This document shows, in pieces, positions 17,183 to 26,549 of a stretch of 64,000 nt of DNA; the first letter of the stretch is position 1; each line of letters starts with the position of its first letter. The stretch spans positions 186,001-250,000 of the forward strand of contig NZ_BMPB01000011.1 in the NCBI RefSeq assembly GCF_014647375.1, read 5' to 3'. The DNA is from Parabacteroides faecis (GTDB lineage Bacteria > Bacteroidota > Bacteroidia > Bacteroidales > Tannerellaceae). A program made the position numbers and the translations under genes. The notes beneath the pieces were generated by a model. The model had not been told where the DNA came from. It saw only the letters and a list, made by a program, of their open reading frames with translations, and ran no database searches.

Positions 17183-20100
17183 ATGAAAGAAGATATAAAA
17201 AAAGTCCTGATATTAGGTTCCGGCGCTCTCAAGATCGGTGAGGCGGGCGAGTTCGATTATTCAGGCAGCCAGGCGTTGAAGGCCATCAAGGAAGAGGGCA
17301 TCCGGACGGTGCTTATCAATCCGAACATTGCAACGGTACAGACTTCAGAAGGGGTTGCGGACACGGTTTATTTCCTGCCCGTTACTCCTTTCTTTGTAGA
17401 AAAGGTTATCGAAAAGGAACGTCCCGAGGGGATCCTGCTGGCATTCGGCGGACAGACGGCTCTGAACTGCGGGGTGGCTCTCTATCAGAGCGGCGTGCTT
17501 GAAAAATATAACGTGCGTGTGCTGGGTACTCCGGTACAGGCCATCATGGATACGGAAGACCGTGAACTGTTCGTTCGCAAGCTCGACGAGATCGATGTAA
17601 AGACGATCAAGAGCGAAGCGGTAGAAAACATCGTAGATGCACGCCGTGCTGCTCGCGAACTGGGATACCCGGTGATCGTGCGTGCCGCTTATGCACTGGG
17701 TGGTCTGGGATCGGGCTTCTGTGATAATGAAGAAGAACTGGATGTGCTGGTTGAAAAAGCCTTTTCTTTCTCTCCGCAGGTCTTGGTTGAGAAGAGCCTG
17801 AAAGGTTGGAAAGAGGTGGAATACGAAGTAGTGCGTGACCGTTTCGACAACTGTATCACGGTTTGTAATATGGAGAACTTCGACCCGCTGGGAATCCACA
17901 CCGGCGAATCGATCGTGATCGCTCCTTCACAGACACTGAGCAATACGGATTATCACAAACTGCGCGAACTGGCTATCCGCATTATCCGTCATATCGGAAT
18001 TGTGGGAGAATGTAACGTGCAGTATGCCTACGACCCTGAAAGCGAGGATTACCGAGTGATCGAGGTGAATGCCCGTCTGAGCCGTTCCTCGGCATTGGCA
18101 TCGAAGGCAACAGGTTATCCGCTGGCTTTTGTCGCTGCTAAATTAGGTTTAGGCTATGGCTTGTTTGACCTGAAGAACTCGGTAACGAAAACGACCAGTG
18201 CCTTCTTTGAACCGGCACTCGACTATGTGGTCTGCAAGATACCGCGTTGGGACCTGGGTAAATTCCATGGCGTTGCCCGCGAACTGGGTTCCAGCATGAA
18301 GTCGGTAGGAGAGGTGATGGCTATCGGCCGCACATTTGAAGAGGCTATTCAGAAAGGTCTGCGTATGATCGGTCAAGGTATGCACGGCTTTGTGGAAAAC
18401 AAAGAGCTGCTCATCCCGGATATCGACAAGGCGCTGAATGAGCCGACTGATCATCGTATCTTCGTGATAAGCAAGGCTTTCCGTGCCGGCTATACGATTG
18501 ACCAGATCCATGACCTGACAAAGATCGACAAATGGTTCCTTCAGAAACTATATAATATTATCCAGACCGCAGGAGCTTTGGAAAGTTTCAGCCGGATAGT
18601 CGATATCCCCGACAATCTGTTCCGTCTGGCGAAGAAGCAAGGTTTCTCTGATTTCCAGATTGCCCGTGCTATCTTCAAAGATCAGATGGAAGACGGTGAA
18701 AAGGCGATCCTTCAGGTTCGTCAGGACCGTAAATACCGCGGCATCCTTCCGGTGGTGAAACAGATCGATACGCTGGCAGCCGAATATCCGGCACAGACCA
18801 ACTATCTGTACCTGACTTACAGCGGAACGGAAAGCGATGTGCATTATCTGGGAGATAAACGCTCTATCGTGGTGCTGGGTTCGGGTGCTTACCGTATCGG
18901 TAGTTCGGTAGAGTTCGACTGGTGCGGTGTGCAGGCGCTCAACACGATCCGCAAGGAGGGCTGGCGCTCCGTTATGATCAACTACAATCCTGAAACGGTT
19001 TCGACCGACTACGATATGTGCGACCGTCTTTACTTCGATGAGCTGACATTCGAACGTGTAATGGATATTCTCGAACTGGAGAATCCGCACGGTGTGATTG
19101 TCTCTACCGGAGGCCAGATCCCGAATAACCTGGCGATGCGTTTGGACGAACAGCATGTCAATATCCTTGGAACATCGGCCAAGAGTATCGATAATGCGGA
19201 AGACCGTGAGAAGTTCTCAGCCATGCTCGACCGTATCGGGGTGGATCAGCCTCGCTGGAAAGAGTTGAGCAGTACGGAAGATATCAATCAGTTTGTGGAG
19301 GAAGTAGGTTTTCCTGTATTGGTTCGTCCGAGTTACGTACTGAGTGGTGCGGCCATGAATGTCTGCTCCAACCAGGAGGAACTGGAACGCTTCCTGCAAC
19401 TGGCGGCTAACGTCAGCAAGAAGCATCCGGTGGTAGTAAGCCAGTTCATCGAACATGCCAAGGAGGTGGAGATGGATGCGGTAGCCGATCATGGGGAGAT
19501 CGTAATGTATGCGATCAGCGAGCATATCGAGTTTGCAGGCGTACACTCCGGTGATGCAACGATCCAGTTCCCGGCGCAGAAGTTGTATGTGGAAACGGTT
19601 CGCCGTATCAAACGTATCAGCAAGCAGATTGCGAAGGAATTGAATATCTCCGGCCCGTTCAATATCCAGTATCTGGCTAAAGGCAACGAGATCAAGGTGA
19701 TCGAGTGTAATCTCCGTGCTTCGCGCAGCTTCCCGTTCGTGAGCAAGGTCCTGAAGATAAACTTTATCGAGCTGGCTACCCGTATCATGTTGGGTTTGCC
19801 TGTCGAAAAGCCGAATAAGAATGAGTTCGACCTCGATTATGTAGGTATCAAGGCTTCCCAGTTCTCTTTCAACCGCTTACAGAAAGCTGACCCTGTACTG
19901 GGTGTGGATATGGCTTCGACCGGTGAGGTGGGTTGTATCGGCGATGATGTCTCCGAAGCGATCCTGAAGAGTATGCTTTCCGTCGGTCTGCGTATCCCGG
20001 AAAAGAATATTCTGCTTTCGACCGGTACGCCGAAACAGAAGGTGGCGATGCTGGATGCTGCCAAGATGTTGGCAACAAAGGGTTACAATCTCTTCGCGAC

Positions 20101-20407
20101 AGGCGGAACACATCGTTTCCTGAAAGAGAACGGCATCCCGAGCACCCGTGTTTACTGGCCGAGCGAGGAAGGCAAACAGCCGCAGGCACTCACCATGCTC
20201 CACGAAAAAAAGATCGACATGGTAGTAAATATCCCGCGTGACCTTTCCGCCGGTGAGTTGGATAACGGCTATAAGATCCGCCGTGCCGCTATCGACCTGA
20301 ATACGACACTTATCACAAATGCCCGTCTGGCAAGTGCCTTTATCGAAGCGTTCTGTACGCTGACGGTAGATGATATACAGATTAAGAGCTGGCAGGAATA
20401 TAGGTAA
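17183..20407 (+). CDS. carB: Carbamoyl-phosphate synthase large subunit
   Basis: A 1074-residue CarB, the standard length. I take the ATG at 17183 (MKEDIKKVLILGSG), because the 13 residues encoded upstream from a GTG are not family-like. Two homologous ATP-grasp halves are visible: the first begins LILGSGALKIGEAGEFDYSG, the second IVVLGSGAYRIGSSVEFDWC near residue 560. The C-terminal MGS-like allosteric domain includes LFATGGTHRFL. It makes carbamoyl phosphate from bicarbonate, ATP and ammonia delivered by CarA. The gene ends at a strong terminator shared with the convergent toxin gene. Confidence 0.97.
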   Translation: MKEDIKKVLILGSGALKIGEAGEFDYSGSQALKAIKEEGIRTVLINPNIATVQTSEGVADTVYFLPVTPFFVEKVIEKERPEGILLAFGGQTALNCGVALYQSGVLEKYNVRVLGTPVQAIMDTEDRELFVRKLDEIDVKTIKSEAVENIVDARRAARELGYPVIVRAAYALGGLGSGFCDNEEELDVLVEKAFSFSPQVLVEKSLKGWKEVEYEVVRDRFDNCITVCNMENFDPLGIHTGESIVIAPSQTLSNTDYHKLRELAIRIIRHIGIVGECNVQYAYDPESEDYRVIEVNARLSRSSALASKATGYPLAFVAAKLGLGYGLFDLKNSVTKTTSAFFEPALDYVVCKIPRWDLGKFHGVARELGSSMKSVGEVMAIGRTFEEAIQKGLRMIGQGMHGFVENKELLIPDIDKALNEPTDHRIFVISKAFRAGYTIDQIHDLTKIDKWFLQKLYNIIQTAGALESFSRIVDIPDNLFRLAKKQGFSDFQIARAIFKDQMEDGEKAILQVRQDRKYRGILPVVKQIDTLAAEYPAQTNYLYLTYSGTESDVHYLGDKRSIVVLGSGAYRIGSSVEFDWCGVQALNTIRKEGWRSVMINYNPETVSTDYDMCDRLYFDELTFERVMDILELENPHGVIVSTGGQIPNNLAMRLDEQHVNILGTSAKSIDNAEDREKFSAMLDRIGVDQPRWKELSSTEDINQFVEEVGFPVLVRPSYVLSGAAMNVCSNQEELERFLQLAANVSKKHPVVVSQFIEHAKEVEMDAVADHGEIVMYAISEHIEFAGVHSGDATIQFPAQKLYVETVRRIKRISKQIAKELNISGPFNIQYLAKGNEIKVIECNLRASRSFPFVSKVLKINFIELATRIMLGLPVEKPNKNEFDLDYVGIKASQFSFNRLQKADPVLGVDMASTGEVGCIGDDVSEAILKSMLSVGLRIPEKNILLSTGTPKQKVAMLDAAKMLATKGYNLFATGGTHRFLKENGIPSTRVYWPSEEGKQPQALTMLHEKKIDMVVNIPRDLSAGELDNGYKIRRAAIDLNTTLITNARLASAFIEAFCTLTVDDIQIKSWQEYR

Positions 20408-20417
20408 GAACGAAATG

Positions 20418-20452
20418 AAAAGGAGGATGTTACAGCATCCTCCTTTTGTTTT
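20418..20452. terminator. Bidirectional terminator after carB
   Basis: Twelve-bp perfect stem (20418-20429 with 20436-20447), six-base loop, A4 on one side and T4 on the other. It lies between convergent carB and the PIN toxin gene and can serve both. Confidence 0.88.
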
Positions 20453-20858
20453 ATCTTTCAATCCAATTAATAACAGTAAGTTTCGATATTCGATCAAAAT
20501 GCTTTTCATTATCAGTGACCATAACCAGATTGTTAGCACTGGCAGTACAAGCAATGAACAAATCAAAATCATCAACAAGTTTACCTGCTTTCCTTAATTT
20601 TGCTTTTTCTTCTGCGTACCTATCGATGGCTGTGGCAAACGGGATGATTGTAATTTTCTCAAGGAAAGCTTTTAGAATAGTCTCATTTGCTAGGGGATTA
20701 GAGCAACATTCTACTCCGTATTTCAATTCTGCAACAGTCACTTCGGATATACAACAATTATTCCATCCTACCTGACTAATCTTTTTATTGATATCGTATT
20801 TACCTCTGAACAGGAAAACACAGATATTCGTATCTAATAGATATTGTGCTTTCATCAT
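20451..20858 (-). CDS. PIN-domain toxin (VapC-like ribonuclease)
   Basis: A 135-residue PIN-domain protein. The acidic residues expected around the metal site are seen in LLDTN (Asp9), VAELKYG, DDFDLFIA and VTDNEKHF. This is the usual VapC size and layout. Such toxins cleave tRNA or other RNA and are held inactive by their cognate antitoxin. Its start overlaps the end of the upstream gene by four bases (20855-20858), the usual arrangement of antitoxin followed by toxin. Target RNA is unknown. Confidence 0.9.
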   Translation of the reverse strand: MMKAQYLLDTNICVFLFRGKYDINKKISQVGWNNCCISEVTVAELKYGVECCSNPLANETILKAFLEKITIIPFATAIDRYAEEKAKLRKAGKLVDDFDLFIACTASANNLVMVTDNEKHFDRISKLTVINWIER

Positions 20859-21175
20859 TCAAAGGATTCTATATGTCGTGTCCCTAATACCCGGCTGTTA
20901 CGTATTTCGTTGATTAACTCTTCGGCACTTTTATCATCTTCCCATGCTCCATAAAATTTATCTGGCAAATCTTTGTATTCTTCTTTTGCTTTATCATCCA
21001 GGATAGAGTTAGAAAGTCTAGCTATTAGTTTTAGCTTTATGTCTGTACTGAGGTTCTTCAATAATCCCCAATAGGTTTCTATTATGCTGGTCTTTTCCGG
21101 GTTGGCATAAGATGCTATAGGTTCGGAAACCTTGTCGGATGGCTTGTTCTCATTTTTGTAAGGCTTTGTTGTCAT
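20855..21175 (-). CDS. Putative antitoxin of the PIN toxin
   Basis: A 106-residue acidic protein directly upstream of, and overlapping, the PIN toxin gene. The N-terminal third (KPYKNENKPSDKVSEP) is hydrophilic and likely disordered; the middle is helical and the end (LINEIRNSRVLGTRHIESF) resembles the toxin-binding tail of Bacteroidetes VapB-like proteins. I do not see a clear AbrB or ribbon-helix-helix motif, so the antitoxin role comes mainly from the gene order. It may also repress its own promoter; a CAAATGTA at 21210-21217 is a -7 element match read on the minus strand. Confidence 0.65.
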   Translation of the reverse strand: MTTKPYKNENKPSDKVSEPIASYANPEKTSIIETYWGLLKNLSTDIKLKLIARLSNSILDDKAKEEYKDLPDKFYGAWEDDKSAEELINEIRNSRVLGTRHIESFE

Positions 21176-21483
21176 AAAGATTATAGATTAAGTTGTTTAT
21201 ACTATGCGACAAATGTAAGTATAATATTTTACACCGCATGAGATATCAAAACAGAATTACAGCAAATGGTTTATATAACTTTACAGAAGCTGAATCATCC
21301 TTTCGGATGGTGTGGAAACCGATGATATGGGTTTACACATAAAATTAAAATATCCATTTAAATTTATTAGCTTTAGTTGCACAAATATATGGAGAATAGT
21401 TAAGAAGTTATTTTAATTTTGTAGTTCGTTGGAAAACATATCTTAAGAGAGAACAGTTATACTTATGTTATAATTCAACCAAT
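21176..21483. other. Divergent intergenic region between the antitoxin and lutA
   Basis: About 308 AT-rich bases. It holds a minus-strand TACATTTG box (21210-21217) for the toxin-antitoxin pair and a plus-strand TAATTTTG box (21414-21421) about 60 bases ahead of lutA. Neither has an obvious -33 partner. No gene or repeat seen otherwise. Confidence 0.45.
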
Positions 21484-22224
21484 ATGAAGATAGGACTATT
21501 TATCCCGTGTTATATCAACGCGGTGTATCCGGAGGTTGGCGTAGCCTCCTACAAACTCTTGAAGCATTTGGGCCTGGACGTCGATTATCCTTTAGACCAG
21601 ACTTGTTGCGGCCAGCCGATGGCAAATGCCGGTTTTGAAAACGAATCCCTGAAACTGGCTCTCCGTATGGAAGATTTATTTAAACAGTACGACTATGTGG
21701 TCGGACCGTCTGCCAGTTGTGTTGCATTCGTAAAAGAGAATCATCCCGGCATCCTGGAAAAGGCCGGACATGTTTGTCAGAACAGCAGTAAGATATACGA
21801 TATCTGCGAGTTTCTGCATGATGTAGTGAAACCGGAAGAACTGCCTTCTGTTTTCCCCCATAAAGTGAGTATTCATAACAGTTGCCACGGGGTGCGCGAG
21901 TTGCATCTGTCATCCCCCAGCGAAATGAATATCCCATACTTTTCCAAACTGCGTGATCTGTTGCAGTTGGTAAAAGGCATCGAGATACTCGAACCGAAGC
22001 GCATCGACGAATGTTGCGGTTTCGGAGGAATGTTTGCCGTCGAAGAGCCGGAAGTCTCTGTTTGTATGGGACATGACAAGGTGAAAGACCATATGAGTAC
22101 CGGGGCCGAATATATCACCGGAGCCGATAGTTCCTGTCTGATGCATATGCAGGGTGTCATCGAGCGTGAACACCTGCCGATAAAGACCATTCATATCACT
22201 CAAATATTAGCCGCAGGATTATGA
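21484..22224 (+). CDS. lutA: Lactate utilisation protein LutA, (Fe-S)-binding
   Basis: A 246-residue protein of the CCG-domain family. Two cysteine-rich motifs are visible: TCCGQPMANAGFENE near residue 40 and ECCGFGGMFAVEEPE near residue 180, each expected to help bind an iron-sulphur centre as in heterodisulfide reductase-type CCG proteins. With LutB and LutC it forms the non-FAD L-lactate oxidation complex known from Bacillus subtilis. The stop codon overlaps the lutB start by four bases, so translation is coupled. In a gut anaerobe it would allow use of lactate as electron donor. Confidence 0.93.
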   Translation: MKIGLFIPCYINAVYPEVGVASYKLLKHLGLDVDYPLDQTCCGQPMANAGFENESLKLALRMEDLFKQYDYVVGPSASCVAFVKENHPGILEKAGHVCQNSSKIYDICEFLHDVVKPEELPSVFPHKVSIHNSCHGVRELHLSSPSEMNIPYFSKLRDLLQLVKGIEILEPKRIDECCGFGGMFAVEEPEVSVCMGHDKVKDHMSTGAEYITGADSSCLMHMQGVIEREHLPIKTIHITQILAAGL

Positions 22225-23594
22225 GTACGAAACATTCAATAGCAGCTGCCCGTTTCATAGCTAACAGGAAACAGGAAGCCTGGCACGATGAGACCCTTTG
22301 GATGGTACGTGTCAAAAGAGATAAGATGAGTCATTCGCTTCCCGAATGGGAGCGTTTGCGTGAGTTGGCCTGTGATATCAAAATGTATTCCAACAGCCAT
22401 TTGGATACGTTGCTGGAAGAGTTTGAAAAGAATGCCATAGCCAACGGAGCCATCGTACATTGGGCGAAAGATGCGAAAGAGCATAATGAGATCGTCGAAA
22501 AGATCCTTCAGCAGCATAATGCGCATACGCTGATCAAGAGCAAATCCATGCTGACGGAAGAATGCGGTATGAATGAGTATCTGTTCAGTAAGGGGTATGA
22601 CATCGTCGAGAGTGATCTCGGTGAACGTATCCTTCAATGGATGCACCTTCATCCGAGCCATATCGTGATGCCTGCCATCCATATCAAACGCCAGGAGGTG
22701 GGCGAGATGATGGAACGTGTCCTGGGTACGGAGAAAGGCAATTCAGATCCAACTTATCTGACACATGCTGTTCGTAAGAATATGCGTGAAAAATTCCTGA
22801 CGGCTGATGTTGCTATGACGGGAGCCAACTTTGCTGTTGCTTCGACCGGTGAGATTGTGGTTTGTACCAATGAGGGAAATGCAGATATGGGGACTTCATT
22901 CCCTAAAGTCCATATCGCTACATTCGGGATGGAGAAGATCGTTCCCAACCAGGAGGCTTTGGGCGTCTTTACCCGCCTGCTTGCCCGTTCCGGTACCGGA
23001 CAGCCGATAACCTCTTATACTTCTCATTACCGTAAACCTCAGGATGGCGGTGAGTTTCATCTAATCATCGTAGATAACGGACGTAGTGATATTCTGGCAA
23101 AGCCGGATCATATCCGTACGCTAAATTGTATCCGTTGCGGCGAATGTATGAACACCTGCCCGGTATATCGTCGGACTGGCGGTTATTCCTATACCTATTT
23201 TATACCCGGTCCGATCGGTATCAATCTGGGCATGTTGAAAAATCCGGAAGAGTATTCTGATAATGTTTCGGCTTGTTCCCTGTGTTTATCCTGTTCAAAT
23301 GTCTGTCCTGTAAAGATAGACCTGGGCGAACAGATTTACCGTTGGCGTCAGGATCTGGACAAGATTGGAAAAGCCAGCTCGGAGAAGAAAGTAATGTCGG
23401 GCGGTATGAAGTTCCTGATGGAGCGTCCGGCACTGTTCAATACAGCGTTGAAGTTTGCTCCTCTGGTAAATAAATCACCTCGTTTTATGATCTATAATGG
23501 ATTGAATGCCTGGGGAAAGGGGCGTGAGTTACCGACCTTTGCCAAAGAATCGTTCAATGATATGTGGAAGAAAAACAAGATACAAAAACCGTAG
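22221..23594 (+). CDS. lutB: Lactate utilisation protein LutB, iron-sulphur cluster-binding
   Basis: A 457-residue LutB. The N-terminal two thirds form a LUD domain (TGANFAVASTGEIVVCTNEGN is its characteristic stretch). Two ferredoxin-type 4Fe-4S motifs follow, CIRCGECMNTCP and CSLCLSCSNVCP, near residues 305 and 355. A C-terminal region ends in a helical tail. It is the central electron-transfer subunit of the LutABC complex. It overlaps lutA by four bases and is followed by lutC after 37 bases, so all three are one operon. Length is typical (450-480). Confidence 0.94.
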   Translation: MSTKHSIAAARFIANRKQEAWHDETLWMVRVKRDKMSHSLPEWERLRELACDIKMYSNSHLDTLLEEFEKNAIANGAIVHWAKDAKEHNEIVEKILQQHNAHTLIKSKSMLTEECGMNEYLFSKGYDIVESDLGERILQWMHLHPSHIVMPAIHIKRQEVGEMMERVLGTEKGNSDPTYLTHAVRKNMREKFLTADVAMTGANFAVASTGEIVVCTNEGNADMGTSFPKVHIATFGMEKIVPNQEALGVFTRLLARSGTGQPITSYTSHYRKPQDGGEFHLIIVDNGRSDILAKPDHIRTLNCIRCGECMNTCPVYRRTGGYSYTYFIPGPIGINLGMLKNPEEYSDNVSACSLCLSCSNVCPVKIDLGEQIYRWRQDLDKIGKASSEKKVMSGGMKFLMERPALFNTALKFAPLVNKSPRFMIYNGLNAWGKGRELPTFAKESFNDMWKKNKIQKP

Positions 23595-23631
23595 GGGTAG
23601 GGTTTGCCTGCCTGTAAAAACATAGGAAAGA

Positions 23632-24210
23632 ATGAGTAGTAAAGAATCTATATTATCCCGTATCCGTAGTCATACCGGTACTCGTTACGAGCAGCCGGAA
23701 ATCACATTGGATGCCATTCATTATGAAGATAAAACCGGACAGTTTTCCGAATCGTTAAAGGCTGCGGGTGGTGCGGCCGTTGTTCTGCAAGCGGGGGAAG
23801 ATATCAATGAGCTGATCCGGAAACATTTTCCTGACGCGAAACGTATTGCGTCGAATCTGTCTGAAATAACTTGTGCCACTTTCGATCCTGATTCGGTATC
23901 CGACCCCAGGGAATTGAATAATACAGACCTTGCTATTGTGGAGGGTTGTTTCGGGGTTGCCGAGAATGGTGCCGTATGGATTACGCAGCAAGTAAAACAT
24001 AAAGCACTTTATTTCATCTCGACCGGATTGGTGATCCTTATCAATAAGGAAGATTTGGTTAATAATATGCATGAAGCTTATAAGCGGGTGGAAGGTACAG
24101 ACTATAAATATGGCTTTTTTGTCTCCGGTCCGTCCAAAACAGCCGATATAGAACAGGCATTGGTGTTCGGTGCACATGGACCGATGAATGTCTTGGTTAT
24201 TTTAAGATAA
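23632..24210 (+). CDS. lutC: Lactate utilisation protein LutC (LUD domain)
   Basis: A 192-residue LUD-domain protein, slightly shorter than the B. subtilis version (about 240). The core has LAIVEGCFGVAENGAVWI, close to the LutB LUD motif, and ends GAHGPMNVLVIL. It is the third gene of lutABC and is needed for lactate oxidation in Bacillus; its biochemical role is not settled. The start at 23632 has an AAGAATG context 37 bases after lutB. Confidence 0.92.
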   Translation: MSSKESILSRIRSHTGTRYEQPEITLDAIHYEDKTGQFSESLKAAGGAAVVLQAGEDINELIRKHFPDAKRIASNLSEITCATFDPDSVSDPRELNNTDLAIVEGCFGVAENGAVWITQQVKHKALYFISTGLVILINKEDLVNNMHEAYKRVEGTDYKYGFFVSGPSKTADIEQALVFGAHGPMNVLVILR

Positions 24211-24237
24211 AACTACTTTTTATTTGATGGAAAATGG

Positions 24238-24319
24238 TCAAAAGATCAGGGCTGCACCGGCTTCGCTGTTCCAATGAAAGACAAAGCGGACGCTTATTAG
24301 TTGAGGTCTTGATCTTTTG
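24238..24319. repeat. Spaced inverted repeat in the lutC-crp gap
   Basis: CAAAAGATCA (24239-24248) and TGATCTTTTG (24310-24319) are perfect inverted copies separated by 61 GC-richer bases. It may form a long hairpin ending the lut transcript or be part of a dispersed intergenic element. The rest of the 248-base gap is AT-rich and shows no gene. Confidence 0.5.
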
Positions 24320-24458
24320 GTCACATTTCTTTCAAGAGAAAAGCAACATCCAAATCTGATTAGGACCGACCCCATAATCTGTATCCTCTCAAATCGTTTT
24401 TCACTTTATAGATTACGTGTGTACATTATAATATATATATATAACTATTTAGTATAGA

Positions 24459-25028
24459 ATGAAACAATTGGAACTCATTATAAAAGAACTAGATCTTCCG
24501 GCTGGCTATTATGATAGACTGACAGAACTATTAGAAGAGAAACAACTTCCCCAAAAAGAATATCTTCTGAAGACCGGACAGGTTTGTACTTTTATCGGAG
24601 TAGTGGAAGAAGGTGTGTTACGGTCATTCCGTGAACAGGATGGAGAGGAGTTTATAAGCGACTTTTATGTCCCAGGTTCTTTTGTCACCTCTTATCGGAG
24701 TTTTCTGCGAAAAGAACCGAGCGTAGGAGCTATTCAGGCATTGGAAGATACAACGCTTAGCAGTCTTTCATATGCGAATTTTGAACTTTTGACAAATGAA
24801 TCTCCTTTATGGTTTAAGTTTGGAAAACACATTGCCGATACCCTGTTTGTGAAGAAATGTGTCAAGGAAACTTCTCTTTTGAAGGATTCAGCCTTGGAAA
24901 GATACCGATTGTTAGTAAAAAACTATCCCGGTATAGAACAACATGTAGCACAGTATCATATCGCTTCTTACCTAGGAATCAAACCGGAATCTTTGAGCCG
25001 GATCAAATCTCTTAACATAGGTCAATGA
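24459..25028 (+). CDS. Crp/Fnr-family transcriptional regulator
   Basis: A 189-residue protein with an N-terminal cyclic-nucleotide-binding-like beta roll (VCTFIGVVEEGVLRSF, then DFYVPGSFVTSY) and a C-terminal helix-turn-helix ending YLGIKPESLSRIK. The layout matches the short Bacteroidetes Crp/Fnr group that lacks cysteines for an Fe-S centre and probably responds to something other than cAMP. It lies 52 bases before a cupin gene and may control it and the aldo/keto reductase that follows. Ligand and targets are unknown. Confidence 0.88.
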   Translation: MKQLELIIKELDLPAGYYDRLTELLEEKQLPQKEYLLKTGQVCTFIGVVEEGVLRSFREQDGEEFISDFYVPGSFVTSYRSFLRKEPSVGAIQALEDTTLSSLSYANFELLTNESPLWFKFGKHIADTLFVKKCVKETSLLKDSALERYRLLVKNYPGIEQHVAQYHIASYLGIKPESLSRIKSLNIGQ

Positions 25029-25079
25029 AATAGTCGCTCTTTCACTCTTTCTTTGCCATATAATTAAAAACATAGAAAG

Positions 25080-25427
25080 ATGGTACAAGAAAAAGTATTC
25101 AGAAGAGATTTGTTGACAGCCTGTTTTTCAAAGCAGACCGTGTCGAGAGTTGAGATAAAAGAAGTAACTCTTCCTCCTGCAGGAAAAGCTGATTATCATT
25201 TACATCGTTGCCCGGTGGTAGGATGTATCGTTTCCGGGGCCCTTCTGTTCCAGTTGAAAGGAGGAGATCCGATGATAATAAAAACAGGCGAAGCTTTCTT
25301 CGAACCCAGGGATCAGCCGGTACTTCATTTTGATAACGCTTCGGAGACAGAACCGTTGGTTTTTACAGCCTTTTATTTGGTAGAGGAAAATGAGGACCTG
25401 ATCACAATCCTTCCTGATATATCTTGA
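25080..25427 (+). CDS. Small cupin-domain protein
   Basis: A 115-residue single-domain cupin. The first motif is present as PPAGKADYHLHRCPVVG and the second around TGEAFFEPRDQPVLHF, with His residues in both that could hold a metal. Such small cupins include isomerases, dioxygenases and metabolite sensors, and nothing here decides between them. It is co-oriented with the Crp-type regulator and the aldo/keto reductase, so they may form one small stress or detoxification unit. Confidence 0.85.
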   Translation: MVQEKVFRRDLLTACFSKQTVSRVEIKEVTLPPAGKADYHLHRCPVVGCIVSGALLFQLKGGDPMIIKTGEAFFEPRDQPVLHFDNASETEPLVFTAFYLVEENEDLITILPDIS

Positions 25428-25532
25428 TTATTCACTCTTTTCTGTTAAAGTTCGGGTAATTAGGTAAATAGTATTATTTTTGTGAAATCCTTAATCTGTA
25501 TTCACGAAAATAATACTCAATATTCTTTTACC

Positions 25533-26444
25533 ATGAGCAACATAAAAATGATGAACAGAAGAAAATTTATCCGGACAGGTGTTGCCGGAGTAGCTGGTTT
25601 GTCGCTGGCACAGGTTGGTTGGGCTGATATGCAGCGGGTACTTCCTTCCGATGTGACGGTCGATAAAGTGGAGTTAGGCAAAACAGGACTGGAAGTTTCC
25701 CGTATCGCTTTGGGTACCGGAACGAAAGGATGGAATTATGAATCCAACCAAACCCGTATCGGAATGGATAATTTCCTGAAACTGGCTCATCACGGCTATG
25801 AAAGGGGAATCCGTTTCTTCGATATGGCCGATATGTACGGTTCCCAGCCTTTCGTGGGTAAGGCCTTAAAAGAACTGCCTCGTGAAAAAGTAACTCTGAT
25901 GACAAAGATGTGGACGTATGATGATGGATCGGAGAAAAGAGAACCGGTCAGGAAAACCCTCGACCGTTTCCGTCAGGAAGCCGGTACCGAATATTTCGAT
26001 ATCTTACTGATGCATTGCATGACCAGCGGCGACTGGCCTGAAACACGTAAATTCTATATGGACGGTCTTGCCCAGGCAAAAGAAGAGGGTATTGTGAAGG
26101 CTGTCGGAATATCTTGCCATAACTGGGAGGCTATGAAGGAAGCAGCCGATAATCCGTGGTGCGATATTATTCTGGCCCGTCTGAATCCTTTCCAGAGCCA
26201 TATGGACGGAACACCCGAAGATGTGAATGTTCTTTTAGGGAAGGCCCGGGAGAATGGAAAAGGTATCATGGGAATGAAAATATTCGGTGAAGGAAAGCAT
26301 GTTGCAGATGATGAACGCGAACGTTCGATCCGGTTTGCTGTTACCGGGAGCAATTTACACTGTATGACGCTTGGCCTGGAGTCGATCGCCCAGATGGATG
26401 ACGCCATTGAAAGGGTAATGAGGAATGTAAAAAATATCCGATAG
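25533..26444 (+). CDS. Aldo/keto reductase with twin-arginine-like signal
   Basis: About 303 residues from the ATG at 25533; the frame is open from a GTG at 25482 but those first residues are not typical. The start MSNIKMMNRRKFIRTG with a following hydrophobic AGVAGLSLAQVG segment looks like a Tat export signal. The AKR barrel carries the catalytic tetrad pattern: FFDMADMYG (Asp, Tyr), LMTKMW (Lys) and LLMHCM (His). The protein is therefore an NADPH-type oxidoreductase that may act in the periplasm, as several Bacteroidetes Tat-exported AKR proteins do. Substrate unknown. Confidence 0.87.
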   Translation: MSNIKMMNRRKFIRTGVAGVAGLSLAQVGWADMQRVLPSDVTVDKVELGKTGLEVSRIALGTGTKGWNYESNQTRIGMDNFLKLAHHGYERGIRFFDMADMYGSQPFVGKALKELPREKVTLMTKMWTYDDGSEKREPVRKTLDRFRQEAGTEYFDILLMHCMTSGDWPETRKFYMDGLAQAKEEGIVKAVGISCHNWEAMKEAADNPWCDIILARLNPFQSHMDGTPEDVNVLLGKARENGKGIMGMKIFGEGKHVADDERERSIRFAVTGSNLHCMTLGLESIAQMDDAIERVMRNVKNIR

Positions 26445-26488
26445 TGCTACGCATTGGCTTGTTTAGGGGCAACGGTGACAAATAAAAT

Positions 26489-26518
26489 ATTAGCAGGAAT
26501 CGCATTGATCCTGCTGAT
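26489..26518. terminator. Hairpin between the aldo/keto reductase and the signal peptidase remnant
   Basis: ATTAGCAGGA (26489-26498) pairs with TCCTGCTGAT (26509-26518), one G-T wobble, ten-base loop. It lies between convergent genes. A T7 run follows only about 20 bases later, so termination is probable but not certain. Confidence 0.55.
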
Positions 26519-26549
26519 AATATCGTGTATTTTACGGTTTTTTTATTCT

